A DNA stretch of 49,517 bases from Thermoguttaceae bacterium (GTDB lineage Bacteria; Planctomycetota; Planctomycetia; Pirellulales; Thermoguttaceae): assembly GCA_017407125.1 (NCBI GenBank), contig JAFQXE010000040.1, positions 1 through 49,517 of the forward strand, given 5' to 3'. Positions within the stretch are counted from its first letter, which is position 1, and every line of letters starts with the position of its first letter. The notes under the pieces are model-generated. The model saw only the letters and a list, made by a program, of their open reading frames with translations. It had not been told where the DNA came from and searched no databases. Shown one piece after another: positions 1 to 8,422 of this stretch. The position numbers were made by a program, and so were the translations under genes.

Positions 1-197
1 ATTGAATATACTAATCATTGGACATTGACTCCTATTGTTGTTATTGTTGTCAAAAAAAAATATTATATAACAATTTGAGAAAATGTCCACCTTTATTTTG
101 TTTTTTGTGGATTTTTACCCACAGATTTTGTTAGAGAGCCTAATTAATAAAAGACTGTTTGGTAGAAATCAAGAGAAAGTACTGTTAGGATTAACAC
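1..197. other. AT-rich left edge, no gene seen
   Basis: AT-rich sequence with an A-run near position 52 and no open frame worth calling. It precedes the small membrane protein gene at 198, whose start has a weak AGGA four to nine bases upstream. No clear promoter pair was recognised. Confidence 0.4.
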
Positions 198-569
198 ATG
201 GCAAATAAGATATACAAGTTCTCGATAGGAGTAGCAATATTCTGCATGATTGAAAATGCATTATTAATTACTCCCGACCCTTTTGGAAACGAATCCCCTA
301 CGGGAAACGACTCTTTTTTATACCAAATATATTTATATATAGGAGGAAATATTCCCAATGCAAATATGATTTGTTGGTTTTTTATGGCATTACTAGCGCT
401 AAGCGCCCTTACTGCTATTATATTCTATCCTCTAAAAACCAAGAGTATTTTTAACGCCATTATAATTAAACTATTATTATCTGTTGGCATTTTAGTATTA
501 TTATTGTTATATGAGATTGTATTGACTATCCTGTCATTCTGGACTCAGGGAATGAAAGGAATGTTTTAA
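198..569 (+). CDS. small hypothetical integral membrane protein
   Basis: A 123-residue protein not recognised as any family. It shows an N-terminal hydrophobic stretch (about residues 9-24), a second around 58-77 (a run rich in F, M, A and L) and a third around 88-112 (rich in L, V and I). Three membrane passes are therefore plausible, with a short loop rich in N, P and G between the first two. The gene is much more AT-rich than the metabolic genes to its right, as are the unknown genes at 39-40 kb and 46.8-48.6 kb, which may indicate accessory DNA. A weak AGGA lies ahead of the ATG. No neighbour suggests a role. It could be a spurious frame, but length, hydrophobic pattern and AT-rich third positions favour a real gene. 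Confidence 0.55.
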   Translation: MANKIYKFSIGVAIFCMIENALLITPDPFGNESPTGNDSFLYQIYLYIGGNIPNANMICWFFMALLALSALTAIIFYPLKTKSIFNAIIIKLLLSVGILVLLLLYEIVLTILSFWTQGMKGMF

Positions 570-976
570 TACTCTCCTTTTGAGCCAATCAGATTTCACG
601 CCTAGTTCCAGGCGAGCGCTTCGCGTCCGTTTTTTAAAACTTCGCGAACTTTGCGGACTTTGCGTGAGGTTTCTTTGGCGGACTTCGTCCGCGACCCGTG
701 AAGGTTTTCGGCTGCGTCTTTAGGAAATAGCAGGGCGTTTTTTTCTTTGGCGGCAGAGGACTGCCGCGAGCCAGGTACGCTAAGGTTTTTCTTGTTACAA
801 AAAAATGGCGCCCGAGGGCGGGCGCCATCCGTGAAGGTTTTTGGCTTCGTCGATTTGTTATGCACAGTTCGCGTCGTTTTGTTCGCCTATCGGCGAATGC
901 GTAATTCCGTTCGCTGCGCGAACTCCATTACCGCCTTCCATTTCTTTGCGAACGTTACGTTCTTTGCGGCTTAAAA
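570..976. repeat. hairpin cluster and GGCGGTAAT composite repeat, copy 1
   Basis: No gene is called here. The spacer holds short perfect hairpins, for example around 678-694 (GGCGGACTTCGTCCGC type), 750-767 (GCGGCAG..CTGCCGC) and 808-826 (GGCGCCCG..CGGGCGCC). From about 881 to 976 there is a reverse-strand copy of the composite repeat: GTTCGCC-TAT-CGGCGAA, then ATTCCGTTCGC, then CCATTACCGCCTTCCAT, then TTCTTTGCG units. The repeat ends exactly at the stop codon of the acyl-CoA dehydrogenase gene (977). Related copies lie near 5.0, 45.0, 46.5 and 49.2 kb. Confidence 0.75.
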
Positions 977-2719
977 CTACTCCGCAGCTGGTACGTCGCC
1001 GACGATGGTTTTGTAGTCGTCGATCGCCTGACTGTTGCGGTTGAGCAGGACGGCGACGTTGGCGGCGATGCGCGGCGCCTGACGTTCGATGAAGTATTTG
1101 GCAATCTTCTTCTTTCTGTCACACTTTTCCGCCTGGGCGAGGAACAGGTGTCCGATAAGAATGTCGATAGCGCAGTCAACCAGTTTTCGGGCGGACAGGT
1201 CAATGTATCCCGTCCCCTGCTCTTTAACGAAGTTGATGGCTTCGACCGTCTTCTTCCGGCTTTCGATCAGGCTGGCTTTGAGCGTTTCCAGATCGGCGTC
1301 GTCATACGTTTTGGATTCAAACGTATCGACGATGTACGATTCAAACGTTCCGGACGTAATGCCTTTGATAACGGCGACGACCTGAAGCTGGCTGGTGCCT
1401 TCGTAGATGTTGGTAATGCGGGCGTCGCGAACGTAGCGTTCGGCGGCGTAGTCTTTGATGTATCCGGACCCGCCGAGCACCTGAAGGCCCATGTTGGAAA
1501 CTTCAATCGCCATTTCAGACCCGTAGTACTTCGACATCGGGGTGAGCATGCCGTTGATTCGTTTCGCGTTTCGAGCGGCTTTTCTCTGTTCGGAAACGAT
1601 TTCTTTCGGAATGCCGGGCGTCTGGGAGAGTCGTTCGCCGTTGTTCTGTTTGTCACATATTGTACAGGTGTGATACGTCAGAGCGCGGGACGCTTCGATT
1701 TTCACTTTCATATCGACGAGCATTTCCGCAACCGGCGGGAGAACTTCAATCGGGGCGCCGAACTGCTCTCGGGCGGCGGCGTACGTTCGCGCCAGACGGA
1801 ATGCGGCTTCCGCCACGCCCAAACTCTGAGCGGCGATGCCGACTCGCGCGCCGTTCATCAACGCCATAACGTAGGTAATCAGCCCGCGCTGGCGTTCTCC
1901 AATAAGCAGAGCCGGGGTGTTGGTAAACGTCAGTTCACAGGTTGGAGAGCCGTGAATGCCCAGCTTTTCTTCCAGGTGTCGAACTTTGACGGTTTCGTCC
2001 GATTCGACGTAGAAAAGGCTCAAGCCGCGGCCGTCGGTGATTTCCGGTTCGCTTCTGGCGAGAACGAGCAGGATTTCTCCGCAGCCGTTGGTAATAAACC
2101 GCTTGACGCCGTTGAGAACCCATTTGCCGTCTTCGGTCTGTTCGGCTTTGAGTCTGACCGCCTGCAGGTCGCTGCCGGCGTCCGGTTCCGTTAAGACCAT
2201 AGCGCCGGTAACTTCTCCGGTGCAGAATCGGCTTAAGGACATGTCTTTGATTTCCTGAGAGGCAAAGGCGTTAATCGTTTCTGCAATGCCCTGCAGACCG
2301 AACATGTTCATAAACGAACAGTCGGCGCGGGAGACGATTTCCGTCGCCATGGTGTAAATCAGGTTCGGGCAGTTCAACCCGCCGTATCGGCGCGGGAGAG
2401 TAAACCCGAGCAGGTTGCCCTGAGCGAGTTTGTCAAGGTTTTTCTGCGTCAGGGGGTTGTATGTAACAGTCCCGTCGTCGTTGAGCGTATGCCCTTCGTT
2501 ATCGACCTGTTCCGCAGCCGGGGCGATGGTGTCAGCGGCGATGCTGCCGACGATTTTCAGAATCTCGGCGTATCCGGTAACAGCGTCGTCGACGGTTTCC
2601 GGGGCGTAATCTGCATCGCCGTTTTCCGCGAACATTTCCTGCAGTTCTGCCAGTTCCTTAATGTTAAGGGTGTCAAGAGCGAACTGAATGTCTTCGTTGT
2701 CAAGAAAATAGTTTCCCAT
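977..2719 (-). CDS. acyl-CoA dehydrogenase
   Basis: A flavoprotein of 580 residues that would oxidise an acyl-CoA to its 2-enoyl form and pass electrons to ETF, which is encoded just upstream. Seen: the family signature VLTEPDAGSDL near residues 175-185, a dimer and substrate region GARVGIAAQSLG near 290-301, an arginine-rich stretch YAAAREQFGAP near 313-323, and the catalytic glutamate in IYEGTSQLQ (Glu440). The protein is longer than the classic 380-400-residue enzymes because of an N-terminal extension of about 45 residues and a C-terminal helical domain of about 120. The start has a good AAGGAG. Substrate chain length cannot be read. It lies 16 bp after etfA on the same strand, so it is probably the last gene of an etfB-etfA-acd operon. 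Confidence 0.93.
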   Translation of the reverse strand: MGNYFLDNEDIQFALDTLNIKELAELQEMFAENGDADYAPETVDDAVTGYAEILKIVGSIAADTIAPAAEQVDNEGHTLNDDGTVTYNPLTQKNLDKLAQGNLLGFTLPRRYGGLNCPNLIYTMATEIVSRADCSFMNMFGLQGIAETINAFASQEIKDMSLSRFCTGEVTGAMVLTEPDAGSDLQAVRLKAEQTEDGKWVLNGVKRFITNGCGEILLVLARSEPEITDGRGLSLFYVESDETVKVRHLEEKLGIHGSPTCELTFTNTPALLIGERQRGLITYVMALMNGARVGIAAQSLGVAEAAFRLARTYAAAREQFGAPIEVLPPVAEMLVDMKVKIEASRALTYHTCTICDKQNNGERLSQTPGIPKEIVSEQRKAARNAKRINGMLTPMSKYYGSEMAIEVSNMGLQVLGGSGYIKDYAAERYVRDARITNIYEGTSQLQVVAVIKGITSGTFESYIVDTFESKTYDDADLETLKASLIESRKKTVEAINFVKEQGTGYIDLSARKLVDCAIDILIGHLFLAQAEKCDRKKKIAKYFIERQAPRIAANVAVLLNRNSQAIDDYKTIVGDVPAAE

Positions 2720-2734
2720 GTGAATGTCTCCTTA

Positions 2735-3769
2735 TTATTCCGCTCTTCGCAGTTTGATGGCTTTAATCATTTTTGGAACGACGTCGTTCAGGTCGCCGAC
2801 GATTCCATAGTTGGCGATACCGAAAATAGGGGCGTCAGGATCGTTGTTGATAGCGATGATTTTCGCCGATTCCTGCATGCCGGCGCGGTGCTGAACGGCT
2901 CCGGAAATGCCGACGGCGATGTACAGCGCCGGTCGGACGGTCGTTCCGGTTTGACCGATCTGGTATTCCTTGCCGATAAATCCGCTGTCGACTGCGGCGC
3001 GCGACGCGCCAACCGCTCCGCCGAGCGCTCCGGCGAGTTCTTTAATCAGGTCGAAATTCTCTTTGCTGCCAACGCCTCCGCCGCCGGCAACGATAATTCG
3101 AGCGGCTTTGAGGTTGACTTTCTTCTGTTCTTTGAACTGTTCCAAAACCTCGACAACGCCTGCCAGCTGATCGACGTCGATATCTTCTTTAATAACCTGT
3201 CCTTTGCGGGACGCGTCCGGCGGAAGAAGCGGCATGACGCCTTCTCGAACCGTCGCCATCTGCGGCCATTGCGAATAGTTGACAATCGTCGCGATGATGT
3301 TGCCGCCAAAGGCTGGACGAATTTGCAGCAGCAGATTTTCGTGGACTTCGCCGGTTTTGGCATCTGTTACATCTTGAATATCCAGGTCGGTGCAGTCGGC
3401 AGTCAGCCCGGAACGGGTTTCAGACGCAATGCGCGGGGCAAGGTCTCGACCCAGCGGCGACGCGCCGTAAAGAACGATTTGCGGCTCGTACTTGGCGATT
3501 AAATCGCAGACGATTCGGGCGAACGGCTGAGTTGTATAAGATTTCAGACACGGTTTATCGACAACGTAGACGACGTCCGCGCCCTGAGCGATCAGAGCGG
3601 GGGCGAGCGGTTCAACGTTATATCCCGGTAAAACAGCTCCGACTTTAACGCCGAGACGGTCAGCCAACAGCCGCGCGCGCCCCAGCAATTCCAGACAAAC
3701 GTCGTTCAGAACGCCGTCTTCCTGTTCGGCGAAAACCCATACTTCGCCCTGTTTATTTGGTTGAGTCAT
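2735..3769 (-). CDS. etfA: electron transfer flavoprotein, alpha subunit
   Basis: A 344-residue ETF alpha subunit that binds FAD and carries electrons from acyl-CoA dehydrogenases to the quinone pool. Seen: an N-terminal Rossmann-like domain (VWVFAEQEDG at the start), the linker RIIVAGGGGVGSKENF near residues 225-240, and the C-terminal FAD-binding domain with GQTGTTVRPALYIAVGISG and the downstream AIINNDPDAPIF-type segment (here AINNDPDAPIFGIANYGIVG). Length is normal for the family. No Shine-Dalgarno sequence precedes the ATG. The roughly 110-bp spacer from etfB is filled by a heptad-repeat hairpin, so translation here cannot rely on coupling. Confidence 0.95.
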   Translation of the reverse strand: MTQPNKQGEVWVFAEQEDGVLNDVCLELLGRARLLADRLGVKVGAVLPGYNVEPLAPALIAQGADVVYVVDKPCLKSYTTQPFARIVCDLIAKYEPQIVLYGASPLGRDLAPRIASETRSGLTADCTDLDIQDVTDAKTGEVHENLLLQIRPAFGGNIIATIVNYSQWPQMATVREGVMPLLPPDASRKGQVIKEDIDVDQLAGVVEVLEQFKEQKKVNLKAARIIVAGGGGVGSKENFDLIKELAGALGGAVGASRAAVDSGFIGKEYQIGQTGTTVRPALYIAVGISGAVQHRAGMQESAKIIAINNDPDAPIFGIANYGIVGDLNDVVPKMIKAIKLRRAE

Positions 3770-3802
3770 AATAGTTTAGGGTATGTTAATGTGAGCGATT
3801 GG

Positions 3803-3880
3803 TTATTAGTGGTTAGTGCTTAGTGCCTAGTGCTTAGGGAGAGTAACGCTTGCGTCCTATGCACTACGCACTATGCACTT
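3803..3880. repeat. heptad-repeat hairpin, locus A (TTAGTGC type)
   Basis: The left arm repeats TTAGTGN units (3803-3840) and the right arm repeats CTATGCA/CTACGCA units (3856-3880). The reverse complement of the right arm reads in register with the left arm, as xTAGTGC heptads. The loop contains ACGC-TT-GCGT. The right arm ends one base from the etfB stop codon. The element lies inside the etfB-etfA operon. Confidence 0.85.
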
Positions 3881-3881
3881 C

Positions 3882-4745
3882 TTACAACGTCTTATCTTCG
3901 ACCAGTTCGTGAATCAAGCCGTTAATGCCTTCTTCGGTCGGTTCGACGTTCTTAAAGCCTTCTTTTGTCAGAACGATTGACAACACCTTGAATACTTTGG
4001 TCGGCGAGCCAGCCAAACCGCAGCGATTCAGGTCGGCGTTGACGTCGTCCAGACTCCACTGTTCAAGAAGGAGTCCCTTTTGTTCCAGCTTGGCTTTTTC
4101 TTCTTCCGCATCCGGAGCGAGTTCGCCGGGAACGCGGGCGAACCGATATTTCAGCGTCTTGCAAGCCGACAGCGGACGGGGTTCGTTGGCGGTGTCCAAA
4201 ACGGTAATCAGACACGGCAGCTGGCATTTGACGACTTCCCAGCCGGACCCCGTGTTGCGTCGAACGGTAATCGTTTTGTCGTCCGCGTCAACGACCTGTT
4301 CCAGATACGTGATTTGCGGGATCGCCAGTTTTTCCGCGATCTGCGGACCGACCTGAGCGGTGTCGCCGTCAATCGCCTGACGTCCGCACAGAACGATGTC
4401 GAACTTGCCAACCGTCTTGACGACTTGGGAGAGAATGTAACTCGTCGCCAGCGTGTCGGACGCGGCGGCTCGGCGGTCTGTGAGCAGAATAACGCGATCC
4501 GCGCCGCGGTACAAACATTCGCGCAGGACGTTCGCCGCTTTCGGCAGCCCCATTGTAACGCACGTAACCGTTCCGCCGAATCGGTCTTTGATTTCCAGCG
4601 CCGTCTCCAGCGCGTGAAGGTCTTCAGGATTAAAAATCGCAGGCAAGGCGCTGCGATTGACAGTTCCTTCCGGCGTCATTGCATCAGAGGTAATGTTAGC
4701 CGTATCGGGAACCTGTTTAACGCAAACTACAATGTCGTAAGGCAC
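3882..4745 (-). CDS. etfB: electron transfer flavoprotein, beta subunit
   Basis: A 287-residue ETF beta subunit, partner of EtfA in the FAD-containing heterodimer. Seen: the N-terminal start VVCVKQVPDTA, the family signature LCGRQAIDGDTAQVGPQIA near residues 115-135, and the region ITYLEQV after it. A helical C-terminal part with EEEKAKLEQKG is slightly longer than in the shortest homologues. The start is GTG at 4745, supported by GGAG seven bases upstream. It is the first gene of the operon: a promoter-like pair lies at 4805-4833, with a palindrome at the presumed start site. A role in fatty-acid or amino-acid oxidation follows from the acd gene downstream. Confidence 0.95.
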   Translation of the reverse strand: MPYDIVVCVKQVPDTANITSDAMTPEGTVNRSALPAIFNPEDLHALETALEIKDRFGGTVTCVTMGLPKAANVLRECLYRGADRVILLTDRRAAASDTLATSYILSQVVKTVGKFDIVLCGRQAIDGDTAQVGPQIAEKLAIPQITYLEQVVDADDKTITVRRNTGSGWEVVKCQLPCLITVLDTANEPRPLSACKTLKYRFARVPGELAPDAEEEKAKLEQKGLLLEQWSLDDVNADLNRCGLAGSPTKVFKVLSIVLTKEGFKNVEPTEEGINGLIHELVEDKTL

Positions 4746-4786
4746 AGGCGTCTCCAGTAAATCTGAGGAAAACTATATAATAATGT

Positions 4787-4797
4787 CTGTTAAACAG
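4787..4797. promoter_or_regulatory. palindrome CTGTTAAACAG at presumed etfB transcription start
   Basis: A perfect 11-bp palindrome with a one-base centre sits directly after the predicted -10 box of the etfB operon, overlapping the expected +1. This is a usual place for a repressor site. The regulator is unknown. A second inverted pair, GACGGC..GCCGTC, spans the promoter itself. Confidence 0.35.
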
Positions 4798-4804
4798 CTG
4801 ACGG

Positions 4805-4833
4805 CTAATATATTATTAATTGTATGCCGTCAA
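4805..4833 (-). promoter_or_regulatory. sigma-70-like promoter for etfB operon
   Basis: On the minus strand TTGACG (4828-4833) is followed after 17 bp by TATTAG (4805-4810). The spacer is AT-rich. The expected start near 4798 leaves a leader of about 50 bases to the etfB GTG. Confidence 0.45.
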
Positions 4834-4959
4834 AAACCTAAATTTATAACAACATCGAAATTTCCTGAATCCAAACATCAAAAAATATTCCCATATCATT
4901 ATAAATGTCCTATCTTCTCTAAAATATTGTAGACGATTTAAGCAATCTTGTCAAGAGCG

Positions 4960-5462
4960 AAATAGAGGGATTTCACGAGCGGACGCGTCGTCTGTAAAAT
5001 TTTTAGTCGCAAAGAACGCAAAAAAATGGAAGGCGGTAATGGAGTTCGCGCAGCGAACGGAATTACGCAGTTCGCCGAAGGCGAACCAAAACGTTGGAAG
5101 TGTACATACAAAATTACGTTGCCAAAAAACTTCTCGGGTCGCGGACGTAAGTCCGCAGCAGAAAAAACATCCACCGTGATGCGCTCAACCGTGTGCTACG
5201 AAAATAGGAAGTTTTTATTTTTGAACGCAGAGTACGCAGACTCCTCGCAGACAACGCAGAAGCAAGCAGACATGTGTCATCTACGCCCGTCTTCGACGTG
5301 CTATGACACGATGTCCGCTTGCGTTTTTAATAAATAATTAATCGGGCGGGAATCGTGGCGTAGACAACGTAGTTGGCGTCGTCGCCACATTCCCAGCCCG
5401 TCTGCGTATTCTGCGAGTAGTCTGCGGTTTCTGCGTTCCTTTTCTTTTTTTGCAACCAAATT
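4960..5462. repeat. composite repeat copy 2 and nested hairpins
   Basis: This gene-free spacer holds three layers. At 5000-5165 is a forward copy of the composite repeat: CGCAAAGAACGCAAA, then GGAAGGCGGTAATGGAG, then TTCGCGCAGCGAA, then AGTTCGCCGAAGGCGAACC, ending with the hairpin GCGGACGTAAGTCCGC. At 5223-5270 and 5398-5440 lie two complementary arms built from iterated CGCAGA. Between them sit a hairpin of about 22 bp (around 5261-5318, GACATGTGTCAT against ATGACACGATGTC, then a T-run) and another (around 5343-5402, CGGGCGGGAA..TTCCCAGCCCG). No coding frame is credible. Confidence 0.7.
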
Positions 5463-5579
5463 TTGTGCGTCCCTTCCACCAGATTTCTCCTCCCCGTACC
5501 TTGTATAATCCCCTACTTTATGTTATTATTAAAGACGTCCCTTGAAATATTACCCAGTCCATTTTGCCAAAACGTTTTC

Positions 5580-6563
5580 ATGAACAGTCCCCAAGTCGAG
5601 TATATAACTCGCAAATCTGCCGTTTTATCAACGTCTTCGATGGATTGTTTGTCTGACGTGTCAACAATCAATTTGACCGTTGGCTGCGCTCACGGCTGTC
5701 TGTACTGCTATACTCAAGGATACAGTTCTTATCCGGGAAACAGCGTCGTTCAGGTTTACGACTCGCTTCCACAACAGTTAGAAAACGAACTGAACAAAAA
5801 AAGACGATTGCCGCGCCGCGTCTATTTCAGCCCGTCTTCGGACTTGTTTCAGCCAATAGACGGGTTTGCTGACGTAACGCGGCAAATGCTCAATATTCTT
5901 TTGGAACGCCAAATTGAGGTGGCGTTTCTCACAAAAGGACGAATTCCGGATACCGTTTGGTCTGTTCTGGAAAAGCGTCCTCACCTTGTTTTTGCTCAAA
6001 TCGGTTTGATTACCACGAACGATGCGATTCGTCAAATTTTTGAACCGAACGCGGCGCCGGTTGACGTCCGGCTATCGCAAATCAGGCGTTTGGCAGACTG
6101 CGGCGTCAAAACCACGGTTCGGCTGGATCCCATCCTGCCGGGCTTAACGGATTCCGATGAGGAATTCGACCGTTTGTGTCAGGCGGTTTCTCCGTCGGTT
6201 CGTTCTATCGCGGCAAGCGTCCTGTTTCTTCGACCTGTAATCTATCGTTTCATGAAAAGCCGACTTGAACAGAGTTCGATTCCTTCGGAACTTCAAGGCA
6301 AAATTGAAGAAATGTTCTCCACGTACAGCCATACCGAAAGAATTCAGATTCGCGCTCGTAACAGTATAATAGAATCCGCGCCAATAGAGCTGCGGCGTTC
6401 AATCTATGAACGTTTAACGCAGCGCGCCTCCAAATACGGTTTGAGCGTCCATATTTGCGGCTGTAAAAATCCGGACTTGTCCTCTCAGCGTTGTTTAATA
6501 GCAGGGACGTGTAACAAAGAATCCGCGTCAACTCCAACGCTGTTTAGTATAGAAGACAATTGA
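5580..6563 (+). CDS. radical SAM protein, COG1533/spore-photolyase-like
   Basis: A radical SAM enzyme of about 327 residues from the ATG at 5580. An in-frame TTG at 5463 would add 39 residues of unlikely sequence. The 4Fe-4S/SAM motif is VGCAHGCLYCYTQGY (CxxxCxxC) near residues 34-48, followed by FSPSSDLFQP and FLTKGR, which fit the COG1533 group related to spore photoproduct lyase. RLDPILPG is also typical. The C-terminus carries four more cysteines (HICGCKNPDLSSQRC..GTC, residues about 297-315) that could bind a second metal centre. No neighbour explains the substrate. No clear ribosome site precedes the ATG. Function beyond the superfamily is unknown. Confidence 0.8.
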   Translation: MNSPQVEYITRKSAVLSTSSMDCLSDVSTINLTVGCAHGCLYCYTQGYSSYPGNSVVQVYDSLPQQLENELNKKRRLPRRVYFSPSSDLFQPIDGFADVTRQMLNILLERQIEVAFLTKGRIPDTVWSVLEKRPHLVFAQIGLITTNDAIRQIFEPNAAPVDVRLSQIRRLADCGVKTTVRLDPILPGLTDSDEEFDRLCQAVSPSVRSIAASVLFLRPVIYRFMKSRLEQSSIPSELQGKIEEMFSTYSHTERIQIRARNSIIESAPIELRRSIYERLTQRASKYGLSVHICGCKNPDLSSQRCLIAGTCNKESASTPTLFSIEDN

Positions 6564-6599
6564 ATTTTAAAACACTTCGCCCCGCTGTCTCCCAAAGAC

Positions 6600-6650
6600 G
6601 CCAGCCAACTCCCTTACTGGATCGCGGACATAAGTCCGCAACAGAAAAAA
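6600..6650. repeat. GGATCGCGGAC hairpin module
   Basis: Within the 209-bp spacer between the radical SAM and TPR genes is the module GGATCGCGGACATAAGTCCG followed by CAACAGAA. This is the same hairpin module found at about 5139, 46744 and 48912. The rest of the spacer shows nothing clear. Confidence 0.5.
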
Positions 6651-6772
6651 TGTCCACTGAGAATCCCGAGGTTAATAGTTCCTCAAAAAATAGACCCCAT
6701 CTTGTATTACTCTTTTCCTCACGTAGCGTCTGAACCTGTTTATTCCTCTATGAGCGTTTGTACGCCCAGCTC

Positions 6773-8071
6773 TTAAAATAACCGTCTATTCCAATCTGCA
6801 GTATAAAAGAGAATTGTTAAAGGAAACTCAAATTTCTGAACCTTATCATTATTACAACTTGTATACATAATCTGTGCAAGTTCATTATCCTTCTTTTGTT
6901 GCCAAGCTAATAAGCAAACTTTTAATGAAAAATCTAATTGACCATCTTCGTTATTCTTGTCATACAAACGTACACCATCATTTCTTTCAAACGATTTGTA
7001 CAAGTCGTTAAATGCTTTAAAATCTTCAATGTAAAAGTATAACCTCGCTTTGCACCAGAATGTTCTGTGCCGTTCCAAATCATATTTTGCTAATTTGTCG
7101 AGTTTATTAATTAATAGTGCAGCTTGATCATACTGTTTTGCCGATAAATATAATTCTGATAAGAACAACGTTTTCCCAAAATCGCCAAGCTGACTCTTCT
7201 CATTCATTAGTTGTTGTGCATATTCAATTGCGCGTGTTAAGTTAATATTTATATAGGTGTAATAATAAGCCTTTAAAAAAAGTATACCTCCTTGTATAGC
7301 TGGAGCATCTTTACATTTTTCCGCTTTTTCCAAAATGTTTAACACATTATCACGGTTGAACAAAGTACATAATGCCGCACGTGCAAGCCAAAAACGACCA
7401 TACATTGGATAATGTTCCAATAATTGATCTAAAATATCTAAAGCAATATCATAATGTCCTATTTCACAATATTTATCTACTAATAAAAAAGCGGTATTAC
7501 AATAATCCTCTCTTTGACCTCTTTCTCCTTGTTCCAACGAACATAATAATAGTGGTATAGCGTCGTTATAAGCTTTATTTGCAATCAAAACCATAGATTT
7601 GCAGGTAATATACCGATGAGAATTTAGGGGATTGCTGTCATCTACATAACGTATTAATTTTAGCGCTTCTTCATTTTTATGCATTTGTACCAAAACAACC
7701 GCTTTTTCTGAAAGAATAGCCGATTGTTCGTCTTTGTCCTTGAATTTTTGAGCTAAGCTATCGTAAATGCGGAGAGCTTCGTCTGCTTTTCCCATTGCAG
7801 ACAAACAACGGGCGCGACGAATCAGGAACGTCAAGTTGTCTGGATGTTTCTCAATGAGCGAATTGACCAGCTTGAGCGCGTTGGGATAATCTCGAAAATC
7901 GAAACTTTCCAAACAGCTATTCCAGTCGCTGGCGGTAGTATCGAATACAGGAACAGGCGGAAGTTCATCAAAAGCGCTGGAAGGATTGTCAGACGGCAAC
8001 TCGTCGGCATACAACGCAACCGACAAAACAGCGATAACCAACAGAGCAACAGTTTGTACAAACGTTTTCAT
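6773..8071 (-). CDS. secreted tetratricopeptide-repeat protein
   Basis: A 432-residue protein from the ATG at 8071, chosen because GGAG lies nine bases upstream and the N-terminus MKTFVQTVALLVIAVLSVAL is a clear signal peptide. The longer frame to 8197 lacks these features. The mature part is helical with TPR-like units, e.g. LVNSLIEKHPDNLTFLIRRARCLSAMGKADEALRIYDSLA near residues 60-105, and further repeats such as YDIALDILDQLLEHYPMYGRFWLARA. TPR arrays mediate protein contacts, so a periplasmic scaffold is likely but not shown. The 5' third is GC-richer than the rest, which becomes AT-rich. It is monocistronic, with its own promoter at 8125-8153. Confidence 0.8.
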   Translation of the reverse strand: MKTFVQTVALLVIAVLSVALYADELPSDNPSSAFDELPPVPVFDTTASDWNSCLESFDFRDYPNALKLVNSLIEKHPDNLTFLIRRARCLSAMGKADEALRIYDSLAQKFKDKDEQSAILSEKAVVLVQMHKNEEALKLIRYVDDSNPLNSHRYITCKSMVLIANKAYNDAIPLLLCSLEQGERGQREDYCNTAFLLVDKYCEIGHYDIALDILDQLLEHYPMYGRFWLARAALCTLFNRDNVLNILEKAEKCKDAPAIQGGILFLKAYYYTYININLTRAIEYAQQLMNEKSQLGDFGKTLFLSELYLSAKQYDQAALLINKLDKLAKYDLERHRTFWCKARLYFYIEDFKAFNDLYKSFERNDGVRLYDKNNEDGQLDFSLKVCLLAWQQKKDNELAQIMYTSCNNDKVQKFEFPLTILFYTADWNRRLF

Positions 8072-8124
8072 TTTTCGTTCTCCGATATCTGACAAATGAC
8101 GCTTTTTAGTAACGCGAGTTCGTT

Positions 8125-8153
8125 TGTATAAAAGAAAACGCATTAGGGAACAA
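8125..8153 (-). promoter_or_regulatory. sigma-70-like promoter for TPR gene
   Basis: On the minus strand TTGTTC (8148-8153), a 17-bp spacer and TATACA (8125-8130). The leader to the start at 8071 would be about 48 bases. Confidence 0.4.
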
Positions 8154-8342
8154 TTGTTTTTTGAATAAAATATAGCGCTAGATGTTATTTTTTGCAAGAG
8201 GAAATTTTCTGTTAGACAATATGGCAGTAAAGAAAAATGCTTGTCATGAAATCGCAGCGCCTCTTAAAAAGGATGTTGGGAGTTGCTGGGAGGATTCTGG
8301 GAATTGCTGGGACGGGAAAACCGTCCGGCTGGATTTATCAAC

Positions 8343-8367
8343 AAAAACCCACGCCGGAAGGCGTGGG
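8343..8367 (-). terminator. intrinsic terminator downstream of argF
   Basis: On the minus strand a perfect 8-bp stem CCCACGCC-TTCC-GGCGTGGG is followed at once by TTTTTGTT. It lies about 55 bp after the argF stop codon and fits Rho-independent termination of the rpe-to-argF gene group. Confidence 0.75.
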
Positions 8368-8422
8368 CTACGGTTTTTAGATTATTATTTCTTCACAGCT
8401 AAAGCTAAGACGTAAAAACGCC

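Noticed and set aside
602..865. Small frames in the first repeat-rich spacer
   Set aside because: Composed of hairpin modules shared with other spacers; no start signal or family.
1148..2194. Long plus-strand open frame (348 residues) inside the acyl-CoA dehydrogenase gene
   Set aside because: It is the mirror of the real gene; the composition (many R, F, V, N) is typical of antisense frames, and no family features were seen.
2489..3502. Long plus-strand open frame across the acd-etfA junction
   Set aside because: Antisense to two well-recognised genes, with no motif and no ribosome site.
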